21,143 nt of DNA, taken from contig BFEA01000144.1 of the NCBI GenBank assembly GCA_003427395.1, forward strand, positions 1,114,690 through 1,135,832. The letters are read 5' to 3'. The first letter of the stretch is position 1, and each line of letters opens with the position of its first letter. The position numbers and the translations under genes were made by a program. This DNA is from Chara braunii. Lineage: Eukaryota > Streptophyta > Charophyceae > Charales > Characeae. The notes beneath the pieces were generated by a model that saw only the letters and a list, made by a program, of their open reading frames with translations, was not told where the DNA came from and searched no databases. Positions 8,801 to 17,908 of this stretch are shown in pieces.

Positions 8801-9077
8801 GCTAGGGTACAAGAGTGGTCCGGTGTCACTTGCCCGGCCGGGCCAAAATAATTAAAAAAAAAAAAATGAATAAAATATTTTTGAATTTTATTTTTTATTT
8901 TAAATTTGGTGAAGAATTTTGATGTGACCCTGAGACAAAAGTTGTTCATTTTATTTTTTTGCATAACATAGTTTTTTTTTTTCAGAATTTTGAGATTTGT
9001 TTTTATTATTATTGTTTTTTTGGCTGGGACCTTGCACGGGCTGGCCACCCGGGATCCGGGCGGCCCGGCTGGTAGCC
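8801..9077 (-). mobile_element. MITE-like inverted-repeat element, copy 2
   Basis: The reverse complement aligns with 517-783 over nearly the full length, sharing 'ggctaccag', 'accaaatttaaaat', 'ggcccggccgggcaag' and 'ggaccactc'. Terminal CTAGGGTAC (8802-8810) and GTAGCCTAG (9072-9080) are inverted with one mismatch. Compared with copy 1 it lacks about 30 bases near the 3' end. A long plus-strand frame starting inside it (8990) is therefore not evidence of a gene. Confidence 0.65.
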
Positions 9078-9928
9078 TAGTAGTGGTGAAATTTTCTTTC
9101 GAACTTATCAATTTCAATTCGACATCAGAAACTAAGCACGACTTCACTCGAATTTTGTGGAATTGTTTTTGTGCCTTTTCTATTTCTGCACGCGTGCATC
9201 TTTTTGCACCACTTTTCTGTAAGCAATCTTACATCGCTTCTCCGATCTTGTTCTTTGCACCATTAGCACTAACCTGTAATCGTTTTATACCCCTTCTCCT
9301 TACCCTCTTCTTTCTTCTCGCTTCCGTTGAATCTTGGTGTTGCTATGCTTTATCTTTCGTAACCTCCCTTTCCGCCTTCGTCGACACGCAAGAAGGTTTC
9401 GCCAATCCCCTAGGTATCCATAGAAATGAAATGACTACGTGTAAAGTGGCTTTGAACCATCCTTGCGGCGCATCCCGTGCACGGGGTCGTGACACATGCA
9501 GCGCAAAGCGCACCCGCATGCACGCGCGTGCACGTGATGCGGCGCATCAAAAAAAAAAATTAAAAAAAATTGAAAGGACAAGATGGGGTGGGCAAACTTG
9601 CCCCTCAGTTTCGAAAATCGAACCGCAAGAGGGAAAGAAGTTGGCGTCACCCCATACCCCAACAATGTGAGCACGTGTGTGCGTGCGGGTGTGCATGTCC
9701 GAATTGTGTCCAGTCTCATTTTCGAAGGGCCCCAAGCAAGGACACCTCATGGAACGAAGATGAACATTAAACTTCTGGTTTGCTTGCATGGGATGAAAAT
9801 GTATAGTATGGATTCGAATTCAGGTCTGTGCGTCACAGTTATGGGTCACTAATTCTCTGTTTACTCGTTTTTCTTTTTTTTTCTTGTTTGTTTTCTCATT
9901 TTTCTTTTCTTAGGAATACGTGCAGCGG
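9078..9928. other. Spacer; no supported gene
   Basis: A plus-strand frame (8990-9670) starts in the mobile element and runs through T-rich sequence, a CG/CA-rich block (about 9460-9550) and A runs. Its composition changes abruptly with the underlying repeats, so I do not call it a gene. 9660-9700 is GT-rich. Confidence 0.55.
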
Positions 9929-10142
9929 CCCTAAGGGCCGCTACTCACCCAATGCACAAACGACAAAACATATGGTGGCGTATTATTCCTAGGTCTAGCG
10001 GAAGATTCATTCTTATTCTGCTCATTTGCAGTAACCCTAAAGGCCTCTACTCACGACATGCACAAAAGGCAAAACATACGGCGGCGTTTTAGTCCGCGTC
10101 CTAGCAAAAGATTCATTATAATTCAGCACATTTTGTTGGTAC
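9929..10142 (+). repeat. Two-copy tandem repeat, 106 bp period
   Basis: 'ccctaa' starts at 9929 and again at 10035. Both copies continue through 'ctactcac', 'atgcacaaa', 'caaaacata' and 'aagattcatt'. The copies have clearly diverged. No coding meaning is evident. Confidence 0.85.
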
Positions 10143-10394
10143 TGCAGCCAAGCCCTGAGAATCACGTGCAGAGACAAACAGGGCCTAGCGAAGTGAGCAA
10201 CCCATAACTGCTGAAACACAGATGTGAAGACGAATCCTGAGTATATATTCAGCCAGCTCGTTCTCCACTTTGTATTCACTGCCTGCCTCGATTTTGGTCG
10301 AGGGTCCTTGCTAAACTTGTTGCAAGGACCCTTCAGATTATTGGCATGGGCCCTCTGATACGTGTGAAGGGTATCATTTGTTCTCTTTGTGTGA

Positions 10395-10396
<2 letters not shown>
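10143..10396. other. Spacer before microsatellite
   Basis: A mixed-composition spacer. It contains a small inverted phrase, 'gggtccttgc' and 'gcaaggaccc', at about 10301-10332. No gene is supported. Confidence 0.5.

Positions 10397-10448
<52 letters not shown>
10397..10448 (+). repeat. (GT)n microsatellite running into gap
   Basis: About 25 GT units run directly into the gap. The true length cannot be known from this assembly. Confidence 0.97.
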
Positions 10449-10600
10449 NNNNNNNNNNNNNNNNNNNNNNNNNNNNNNNNNNNNNNNNNNNNNNNNNNNN
10501 NNNNNNNNNNNNNNNNNNNNNNNNNNNNNNNNNNNNNNNNNNNNNNNNNNNNNNNNNNNNNNNNNNNNNNNNNNNNNNNNNNNNNNNNNNNNNNNNNNNN
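10449..10600. other. Assembly gap (152 N)
   Basis: Unsequenced bases. The break falls exactly at the end of the GT tract, as expected when reads or assembly fail in a microsatellite. Frames spanning it are meaningless. Confidence 0.99.
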
Positions 10601-10791
10601 GCACGTGCACCGCACAACGCACCGGAAAAGTGTGCTGCAAGTATGCTTTAAACACCTCACGTTGTGATGTGATTGGGTACAAAGTAGTTCATGTGAATTG
10701 ACATGGCCTTTTTGAACGTTTATCCCCTAAGCTTCTCTCCTCCTCTTCCTGTTGTCTTCACTTTTTCTCCCCTCCCACTCTTCTCTACAAC

Positions 10792-10798
10792 TATAAAT
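10792..10798 (+). promoter_or_regulatory. Possible TATA box
   Basis: TATAAAT follows a long pyrimidine-rich stretch (about 10735-10790), a context common in promoters. A consensus splice donor lies 340 bases downstream and a retrotransposon primer site 1.5 kb downstream. It could drive a host transcript or be the promoter of a decayed LTR. A seven-base match alone is weak. Confidence 0.3.
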
Positions 10799-11129
10799 CT
10801 CGCAAGTGCGTTGCTCTTGCTCTCTTGCAATGCATCGACCAGCTATGGAGGAGTAGTGGTTAACTGAGGCGGTGATCATTGTTTCCGGAGGTCCTGGCGA
10901 GTCGAACGGAACTTTGTGGGATTGTGGGATGGATTCCAGGCGAATCTGCACAGTAGTTGAGTGGATGGTGTGGCGATCGTTGGGTATAAGTGTTGAAAAT
11001 GTGGCGGCCGGAACCGCCAGTGTTCGAGCAGGGAAAGGCATGTTGATTGGATGGATGGCCTGGGGCCATAGCTCGAGAGCAGAAGGCCTTGCGTCTTATT
11101 TTCTTGTTTCTGTTGCAAGTTACATTTGG

Positions 11130-11137
11130 AGGTAAGT
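11130..11137 (+). other. Possible splice donor (AG|GTAAGT)
   Basis: A perfect donor consensus sits at the end of an open plus-strand stretch (about 10863-11135; first ATG 10872). The 87-residue frame resembles no family I know. If real it would be a first exon; the acceptor and next exon were not found. Confidence 0.25.
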
Positions 11138-12323
11138 GTATAGCGACACACCAGTTTTTCTTCTGACTTTGAACAAGTGTATACTCTCTTTCTCTCTCTC
11201 TTTTTTCCTCTCTTTCTATCATTTTCCTTTTTCGACAGATGCTTGAGTAAATGTATGATTATGTGTGTGTCGTAATGTATGAATGGATATATGTGTTCGT
11301 CCTCGTGTTGTTTAAAACCTCGTCGGATGATGATCGTTGAAGCACAAGTCCTTGATTATGACGTGTACCTGTCCTTTTTCTTCGGTAGCTAATGATGGAT
11401 GCATGAGGCATTGGTCTATCTTTCGTTATTTGACGTTCTCATCAGAGGTGTCCTCCACGTTTTCAATCGATCCACCCGACTTGTTTCTTAATATTGTCTT
11501 GAAAAATGTAATCAGGAACTCCGTTGCGCCTCGATCGCTAAAAAACGCGCAATTCTTTTGACACTCCTCACTCCTCTCGTTTTGATCCTCTCATGAATAG
11601 ACATTTTTGACAGTTGTTTCACTTGTGAAGATGTTTGCTCTTCTTGTCAGAGAGGATATCGACCGTTGTGTATCTCTCAACAAGTTTTGTAAATGTTACC
11701 GAGAGTATATCTTCGACTCCCGCCCTTCTCCCTTGGAGACATCGACGTGAATGAGCTTGGAAGAACTTATTGCGGAACTCTTCCATTAGTTTCCTGGGTA
11801 ATTCCCCACCCCGATGGAATATGGGAAGTGAAAGGCTGAAAGGTACTTCGCGTGGATTAACTTTCGGAACCACTGAGATTTAATCATACTCACTTTCCCC
11901 CTTGTTCTGTTTTATTCCCCTTCAAGGATTCCGACTTGATTGTCCTCCTGTGGCTGACGGTTGCGCCCCATTTGCCTCGCACAATGTGCAGTGATTGTCG
12001 TACACTGTGCGAAATCGAGACCCAACGTACGTTCCCCATCCCTCCCGACCCAAAAAGAGACATCGCACCTCACGTATCGAAGTTTATAGATACTTTTTGG
12101 ATTGGGTAACCGTTGAGGAAGGGCCCACTTCTCTATCCTTTCTCCGCGTATTGTCCGTCACTCCCTATATGGGACCACACGAGAAATTTCAGTTTCGTCT
12201 GTCTCCAAGCTCAAATGTCAAAAAATCCTTGACACAGTCCATTTCATTGATTTCCAGATCCCTTATTACGCTTTAGTCACTCCGACAAAGGAAAGCAGAG
12301 CAAAGCGTGTGGACCGGTGAGGT
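11138..12323. other. Region upstream of primer site; possible decayed LTR/leader
   Basis: No recognisable protein. A pyrimidine tract lies at 11184-11220. If the primer site at 12324 belongs to an LTR element, the 5' LTR should end just before it, but I see no TG...CA boundary within a few bases and no second copy of this sequence in the window. The LTR assignment therefore stays open. Confidence 0.4.
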
Positions 12324-12335
12324 TGGTATCAGAGC
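12324..12335 (+). promoter_or_regulatory. Primer binding site complementary to tRNA-iMet
   Basis: TGGTATCAGAGC is the classic primer binding site of many plant LTR retrotransposons, complementary to the 3' end of initiator methionine tRNA, from which minus-strand DNA synthesis starts. Gag-like and protease-like remains follow in the same orientation and expected order, which supports the call beyond the 12-base match. Confidence 0.75.
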
Positions 12336-12742
12336 TATGATGTGTCGGTTTTAGAGCGAAGTGACGAGCTGGTGAGAGGGCAAAGAAGAGGTGATCCACA
12401 GTCACCCAAGGGAAATCCTTCAAGCACTTGTAGTTGATCAGTCGAGGCTCGGGTGCGGGTTCCAGCCTTGATGGCCAACGGATTCAACAATTCTAATCAA
12501 GACCAACCACTCGCAGCATGTGCACCAAGGAAGGATGGCTTGAGGTCATCGAAGATCAAGGGCATGCTACTGGCGACAGTGCTAAAGTATCGTGCGATTA
12601 CAACTGCGAGGCTCTGCGTGTGACTAGTTCAAGTGCAGTACATGGGTAGATTGTAACAACTTCGAAATAAATTTTTTGAAGCGTTTTGACAGGGTCCGTG
12701 ATAATGTCGTCTGGTATGTGATACAAAATTAATCCCATGAGC

Positions 12743-13051
12743 TAGGGGAATTGTTTGCATGCCTTCATAGACATGTTCCTCACTGCCTTGGAAAAGTCAG
12801 GAAGATAAGAGACGGCTGTACGAGACTTGTTTATCGGTCATTTATGGAATCCAGATCTTCAAGCAAGGATCAATGAAAAATGCTAACTGAAAATGACCCT
12901 GTTGAACAAGATACAAGTGGACATGGTCGTAGAGGTGGATGTGAAAGATATAAAGAAATACATAGATAGGCAGAGTGAGAATGTTGTCGATAGGAATAAC
13001 GATGTATCATCGAAACACAGATATTGGCAACAATCAATTATTAATTTATAA
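12743..13051 (+). pseudogene. Broken gag fragment of LTR retrotransposon
   Basis: A plus-strand frame reads like a retrotransposon Gag. It contains FIDMFLTALEKSG, then after an in-frame TAA (12806-12808) a stretch with DLFIGHLWNPDLQARI, a second TAA (12884-12886), and TLLNKIQVDMVVEVDVKDIK with further charged residues. Gag would form the particle that packages element RNA. The assignment rests on general Gag character, the upstream primer site and the zinc knuckle downstream, not on a specific family match. With two stops it cannot be functional as it stands. Confidence 0.55.
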
Positions 13052-13246
13052 GAAAATGGGTCGGACTATGCTCCCGAAGTTCCTAACGGACTCAATGCTC
13101 AACAAGGTACTGTCTCCGCACAAGCACAAGGACCCTATTCTTTGTCTTTTTTCTCTCAACCTCGTCCCTCCTCTTCGGTGCTTATGCTCGTCGCAACGGT
13201 CATGCCCACACTGACAACAAATACGTGGACGCTTGACCTTGCCACC

Positions 13247-14400
13247 TTGCAGGCGACACACAATTAATCTATATTGTGTCAAAAAATCAATCATAATGGA
13301 TGTATGCACTAATGGAAAACCAGAAGTCGTGATCGGGTCGGTTGAAGAATGTGTTTCAATAGTTTTGGGAGAGGGAGTAACTCGTCGTTTTCGGGCAACC
13401 GCTTTTTCCTAGTATCCTCAACTCTCAGCTCCTCCTGCTCACCCTGCTCTTCAAACCACAATGCCAACCCAAGCGGCTCTGCCCCTGGGCCGGGCAATCT
13501 GGTCACTTTGCCAGAGAATGCCCTCTTCGGAGCCAACAACAATCGGCTCCACCCGCTGCTGCCCCCATCGCCACCAATCAAGGATGGGTTGCCGCTCTCC
13601 TTGGTGGAGAAGAAGGATCATCCCTTCTTTCTCTACCAGCCCCACCTGCAGATCCTGTAGCATCCACATTAGGCGCTTCTAATGAAGCGGCAGATGTCGT
13701 CAATCCCGCCAAGTATCTTCTGTTAGCAAGATTGATAGGAGTTATCCGGCCGGGGGGAAAAAACGATGATCGGGAATGGGTATCACACGATTCTGATCCA
13801 AGACCTCAATTTAGGATAGGGGAACCAAACATCTTACATGTCCTCAAGAAATTGAATATTCGAGTCCCCGTTCCTGTTGGCCATTTCCTCACCATATCTG
13901 GAGTTTTGAATAATAAGCTCTTGCGGCATTGTCAGACAGATCATAAATGATTTACCTATCAACAAATTGAGCGAATGTTGAAGAGGAAGGAGGAATGACA
14001 TGAAACCCCGAAAGGACCGTTGGTTTTCCCTTTTACTTTCATCCCGCCAAACGAGTCGCCCACATAAGTGACCACTTCTGACACTACGCGAGTAAGTTAG
14101 TAACCAATTTCATATGTGGAAAAATATCACTTCATCCATGTCCGACCTGTCATGTCAAAGAGTGCAGAGCATGACTTCGAGGTATGGGGTAACTTGTTCA
14201 ACGCCTTGGTCAATACCGACTCTTAAGTTGTAACTCCTTCCCTGGATGTTGTACGGAAAATGGGCAGGTTGAACTCAATCCTCCCCCGGTCCAGCAACAA
14301 CTATATGTCCGCAGGTGAGGAGACGACTAACATAGTCGGGATGGTGGAAAATGTGGCAACTATGGTAGGTCGAGTGCAAGTGTTACTGAATGCATTAGTA
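13247..14400 (+). pseudogene. Duplicated gag-pro segment, copy A (dead)
   Basis: This 1,154-bp block is the first of two tandem copies; 'ttaatctatattgtgtca' is at 13264 and again at 14418. The zinc-knuckle remnant GHFAREC is at 13501-13521, but the upstream part of the knuckle is missing through a deletion relative to copy B. The protease active-site region reads N-T-D-S (AAT at 14212), followed by an in-frame TAA (14224-14226), so catalysis is lost. Copy A stops at 'gcattagta', before the last protease motif. Frameshifts separate the gag and protease parts. Confidence 0.8.
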
Positions 14401-15634
14401 TTGCATGCGGCGCGCAGTTAATCTATATTGTGTCAACAAATCAATCATAATGGATTGATGCACTAATGAAAAACCAGAAGTCGCAATTGAGTTGGTTGAA
14501 GAATGTGTTTCGATAGTTTTGGCAGAGGGAGTAACTCGTCCTTTTCAAGCTACTCTTGGCCCCTCCTGCTCCCCTGCTCTTCAAACCACAATGCCAACCC
14601 AAGCGGCCACTGTTGTCGCTGCCCGTCAACCATCCTACAACTGCATGCAATTTGGTCACTTTGCAAGAGAATGCCGTCGCCAACAACAATCGGCTCCACC
14701 CGCTGCTGTCCCTGTCGCCACCATTAAAGGATGGGTTGCCGCTCTCCTTGGTAGAGAAGAGGGATCAAACCCTTCTTGCTCTACCAGCCCCATCCACGAA
14801 CCCTGTAGCATCCACATTAGGCGCTTCTTATGAAGTGGCAGATGTCCTCGATCCCGCCGAGTATCTTCATTTAGCAAGATTGGTAGGAGTTATCCGATCG
14901 GGGGAAAAAAACGATAATCGGGAAATTCAATGGGTATCACGTGGTTCCGAGCTAGGACCTTAGTTTAGGAAAGGGGAAATAGACATCTTACAACTCCTCA
15001 ATAAATTGGATATTCGAGTTCCCGTTCCTGTTGGCCATCTCCAACATTGTCAGGAGAATCAGAAAATGATTTACCTATGAACGAATTTAACAAATGTTGA
15101 AGAGGAAGGAGGAATCAAAGGAAACCCCAAAAGGACTGTTGGTTCTCCTTTTTACTTCCATCCCGCCAAATGAGTCGCCCACAAAAGCGACCATTTCTGA
15201 CACTATGTGAGTAGCCAATTTCGTATGCGGAAAAATATCACTTCATCCTTGTCCGACCTGTCATGTCGAAGAGTGCAGAGCATGACTGCGAGGTATGGGG
15301 TACCTTGTTCAATGCCTTGATCGATACCGACTCTTTAGTAGTAACTTTTTTCCTAGATGTTGTACGAAAAATGGGCAGGTTGAACTTAATCATCCCCCTC
15401 ACCGGCAAGGACAACTATATGTCCGCAGATGAGGAGACAACGAACATAGTCGGGATGGTGGAAAATGTGGAAACTATGGTAGGTCGAGTGCAAATGTTAC
15501 TGAATGCATTAGTAATCAACGTAGTACGCCCGTATAATGTATTGTTGGGATTACCCTGGGAAATGGCAGTAGGTGCACGAGTCCACTTCGACTCTTGCCA
15601 ACTAATACTTACCAACATTCAGGCAAGTCATTGA
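14401..15634 (+). pseudogene. Duplicated gag-pro segment, copy B (decayed)
   Basis: This second tandem copy is roughly 85-90% like copy A by eye to about 15513, and extends further. The open frame 14492-14833 carries a Gag C-terminal zinc knuckle at 14633-14674 with spacing X2-C-X4-H-X4-C, but its first cysteine is serine (SYNC...GHFAREC), which should weaken nucleic-acid binding. Stops then interrupt the path to the protease. No reverse transcriptase, RNase H or integrase motif follows, so the element is truncated. Confidence 0.8.
15263..15634 (+). pseudogene. Retropepsin-like protease remnant (Ty3/gypsy-like)
   Basis: This 123-residue open frame has the two landmark motifs of retroelement aspartic proteases in the right order: an active-site loop ALIDTDS (Asp codon 15323-15325) and the C-terminal hydrophobic-Gly motif VLLGLPW (residues 93-99, 15539-15559), followed by GARVHFDS, typical of Ty3/gypsy Pol. 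A functional enzyme would cleave the Gag-Pol polyprotein as a dimer. The usual Asp-Thr-Gly is Asp-Thr-Asp here, so activity is unlikely. The start at 15263 is only the first ATG; in a real element the domain would be part of a polyprotein. The frame ends before any reverse transcriptase. Confidence 0.75.
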
Positions 15635-15755
15635 CTCTCCCCCTCCGCGTTTCCATGAGGCCGATAGTAGAGAGATAAAGAATGGAGAAAGCACAATATC
15701 CAGAGTGGTGGAGTGAGGCCCCATACGTCACTCCAAGGACAGGCAGGACAATAAA

Positions 15756-15927
15756 TGGCTTAAACCACCAGTGCTTGGCCCATACATCGGCCCGGCCCCG
15801 GAGAAAAAGTAGACCAGAAGCGCTTCTACTCGGATGAACTAACGCTCCAATGTATGGCCCCGTCCATTCATCATTGTCGCGGATTGTTAACCGCCGCGAC
15901 TTTAGGAAGTACTGGTGGTTTAAGCCA
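15756..15927. mobile_element. Short inverted-repeat element, CTTAAACCACC family
   Basis: Arms 15756-15776 and 15907-15927 are inverted, 20 of 21 matching; they begin TGGCTTAAACCACCAGT. The interior is rich in further inverted pieces: the perfect palindrome AGAAGCGCTTCT (15816-15827) and 'ggcccatacat' against 'atgtatggcccc'. The same terminal sequence bounds the 1.1-kb element at 17125-18248, so this is probably a small member of that family. It lies just downstream of the retrotransposon remnant. Confidence 0.72.
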
Positions 15928-16342
15928 CGACTACCTCCGAGCCTCTTTTTACCAAGGCCGGTGCCCCCTGCACACCACCAGCCATTTTGGTCTGCTAGCA
16001 CTGTTCATCCGAAAACCATGGTCCTTGATCCGAAAATTGTGGAATGTCAAGTTTTTTACTCTCTATGTCTGCGGTGAAATACACTTGGGCCTGATGGCGC
16101 GCTTTTTTTATTTATTTTTTCCGTTGCTGGCACCCCCAGCCATTGTGGTGCAGTTGCCCGGAGCCTCCAAAATTTTCCTAGCCGATGAAACATTTATCCA
16201 CAAATCTGGGGCCACGCACTCGCGGTTTAATGCCTGGGAAAGGATGAAAACCGAACAGATAATTATTAAAGAGATGTGAGCATGGGCGCACAGATAGTTT
16301 GTCATTTTGTGATAGCTCCCTTTCCTTTACTCTGTGCATGCA
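15928..16342. other. Spacer without recognised gene
   Basis: The phrase 'ccagccatt(t/g)tggt' occurs twice (near 15978 and 16137), and 'tccgaaaa' twice near 16010-16035, suggesting old repeats. Plus-strand frames across this region do not resemble any known protein. Confidence 0.5.
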
Positions 16343-16354
16343 CCCCCCCCCCCC

Positions 16355-16431
<77 letters not shown>

Positions 16432-16475
16432 CGTGTGTGTGTGCGTGTGTGTGTGTGTGTGTGTGTGAGTGTGCA
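16343..16475 (+). repeat. Compound microsatellite C23-(CT)n-(GT)n
   Basis: A 23-base C run (16343-16365) passes into about 25 CT units (to 16416) and then GT/GC-interrupted repeats to about 16473. Poly-proline, Leu-Ser and Cys-Val frames are artefacts. Confidence 0.97.
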
Positions 16476-17124
16476 CACAAACGCACACATGTGGGACGTA
16501 GTACTATACGGTTGCAGGATTGGTGCGCATAAAGGCACCACTTTTCTCGAAGTTATCCCTAAGCGAGAATAACCGAAAATACCGATATTTGTGAGTTTTC
16601 ACACAGCAATACCTGCGGTTTTCAGGGCATACTCACACTAGGACATAACATTGCAAAATTGCAAAATTTGTGTAACTTCTAGGGTCACAGGTTTGACATA
16701 TTTTGTGAATTAACGTATCTGGGTAGGTATACGTCGGCGTCCTGGAGAGCCACGGGCTGAAGGTGCCTGCAAAATGCTTCTTGTTTTTCCGTGATTTCTT
16801 TCCATGTTCACAATAATTCTGAAGCAAGTACATTGATGTCAATTTTAAATTCCAAATGCGCAAAAAAAAACAGGTGCCCACAAAGAAAACAGCCACTGAG
16901 TTTGAAAAAGCAATGATAGTACTGCGGCCGTGACAGAGGCATTGGTGTCATAACTACAGGGGTCGATCATGGTGTAACACGCGAAAAGAAAAAAAAGAAA
17001 GAAAAAAAGGCCTTACGGCCCTTATCTCCAGAAATTGTCGTACCAAACTTGCGCTGTGATACCTTTGCAGGCACTTGTTATTTTTTCCTTGTGAACTCAA
17101 AACCTGCTGCGTTCATACTTGTTT
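16476..17124. other. Spacer without recognised gene
   Basis: No supported coding frame. A 16-base phrase 'agggcatactcacact' at 16624-16639 recurs at 17411-17426, inside the next element. A/G-rich tracts lie at 16985-17010. Confidence 0.55.
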
Positions 17125-17446
17125 CTTAAACCACCAGTACTTGGCCCAGCTGTAGGCCGCGGGCGTGTCCCGTTAACGCACCGCATTTGGGGGGGGTCGT
17201 TCACATGAACGGCCGGTCAGTGAGAATTGCGACGTAGAAAAGCAAGGACCAAAAAAAGAAAAAAAACGTTGGGCGGGGGTCGTGGTCACGTGGGTTCTTG
17301 GTGGAATGCTTCTAACAAGTATTTCAGCTAGATTCTGGATGTCGTTTTTTCTGCTTTGTTTTTTTTTTCAGGCAGGGCATATCCTGGGATCTACTGAACA
17401 GCCCTCTTTGAGGGCATACTCACACTTGCACACAGACAAATGTATC

Positions 17447-17908
17447 TAAGGGGCTCATTAGACACTCCTATTGAAATCCTCGGGCAAAAGGAAAACTTCC
17501 TTTTGGTTCAAAAGGAAATTTGGGCCTTTCTTTCCACCTGTCCTCGGGGACGTCGCCCGAGGACATTTCCTTCGAGCGATGTCAGAAAAGAAAAAAGAAA
17601 AGAAAACAAAAATCAAATGTGCTTGAGGCCTTCAGCCAATAGGGTGCCGCCACGATCCACATTCTCGGTTGTAACGTCTCTCTACCCATGTGCCCGCTCC
17701 TCTCCATGAAACGCGGATTCCTTTTGCCCAAGGGACCTCGTGAGGTGTCTTGGGCAAAAGGAAGAAATGGCTGGGGAATCCTCAGAGCCCAAGGAATTTC
17801 CTTCGAAGTGTTTTCGCTTTTTTTTTCCGACTGAATCCCCGAGGATAGGTGAAATGAACAATTTCTTGGGGACTTTACGCGGCCGAGGAGTGTCTAACGA
17901 GCCCCTTA
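17447..17908. mobile_element. Nested inverted-repeat element with internal hairpins
   Basis: Arms 17447-17469 and 17886-17908 match inverted at 22 of 23 positions, reading TAAGGGGCTC(A/G)TTAGACA inward. The GGGG start and outer TAA/TTA recall PIF/Harbinger (Tourist-like) elements, but the flanking trinucleotides are inverted rather than direct, so no target duplication is shown. Inside are a hairpin TCCTCGGG/CCCGAGGA (17541-17563) and a large palindrome at 17720-17761. 'gggcaaaagg' phrases recur at both ends of the interior. Confidence 0.72.
17720..17761. other. 42-bp near-perfect palindrome
   Basis: CCTTTTGCCCAAGGGACCTC pairs with the 20 bases ending 17761 at 18 of 20 positions around a 2-base centre. 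It sits near the middle of the element at 17447-17908. It could extrude a cruciform. Confidence 0.85.

Noticed and set aside
8990-9670. 226-residue plus-strand open frame with hydrophobic N-terminus
   Set aside because: It begins inside the mobile element at 8801-9077 and then crosses T-rich, CG-rich and A-rich blocks whose codon content simply follows base composition. No domain is visible.
10037-10701. Several frames across the gap
   Set aside because: They consist mainly of unknown bases and His-Thr or Cys-Val microsatellite codons.
16276-16572. Poly-Pro / Leu-Ser / Cys-Val frames
   Set aside because: Direct translation of the C23-(CT)n-(GT)n tract on both strands.
16624-17426. 16-bp direct repeat as LTR ends or target-site duplication
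   Set aside because: Only 16 bases match, there is no retroelement content between them, and one copy lies inside the 17125-18248 element while the other lies outside, so they do not bound a unit.
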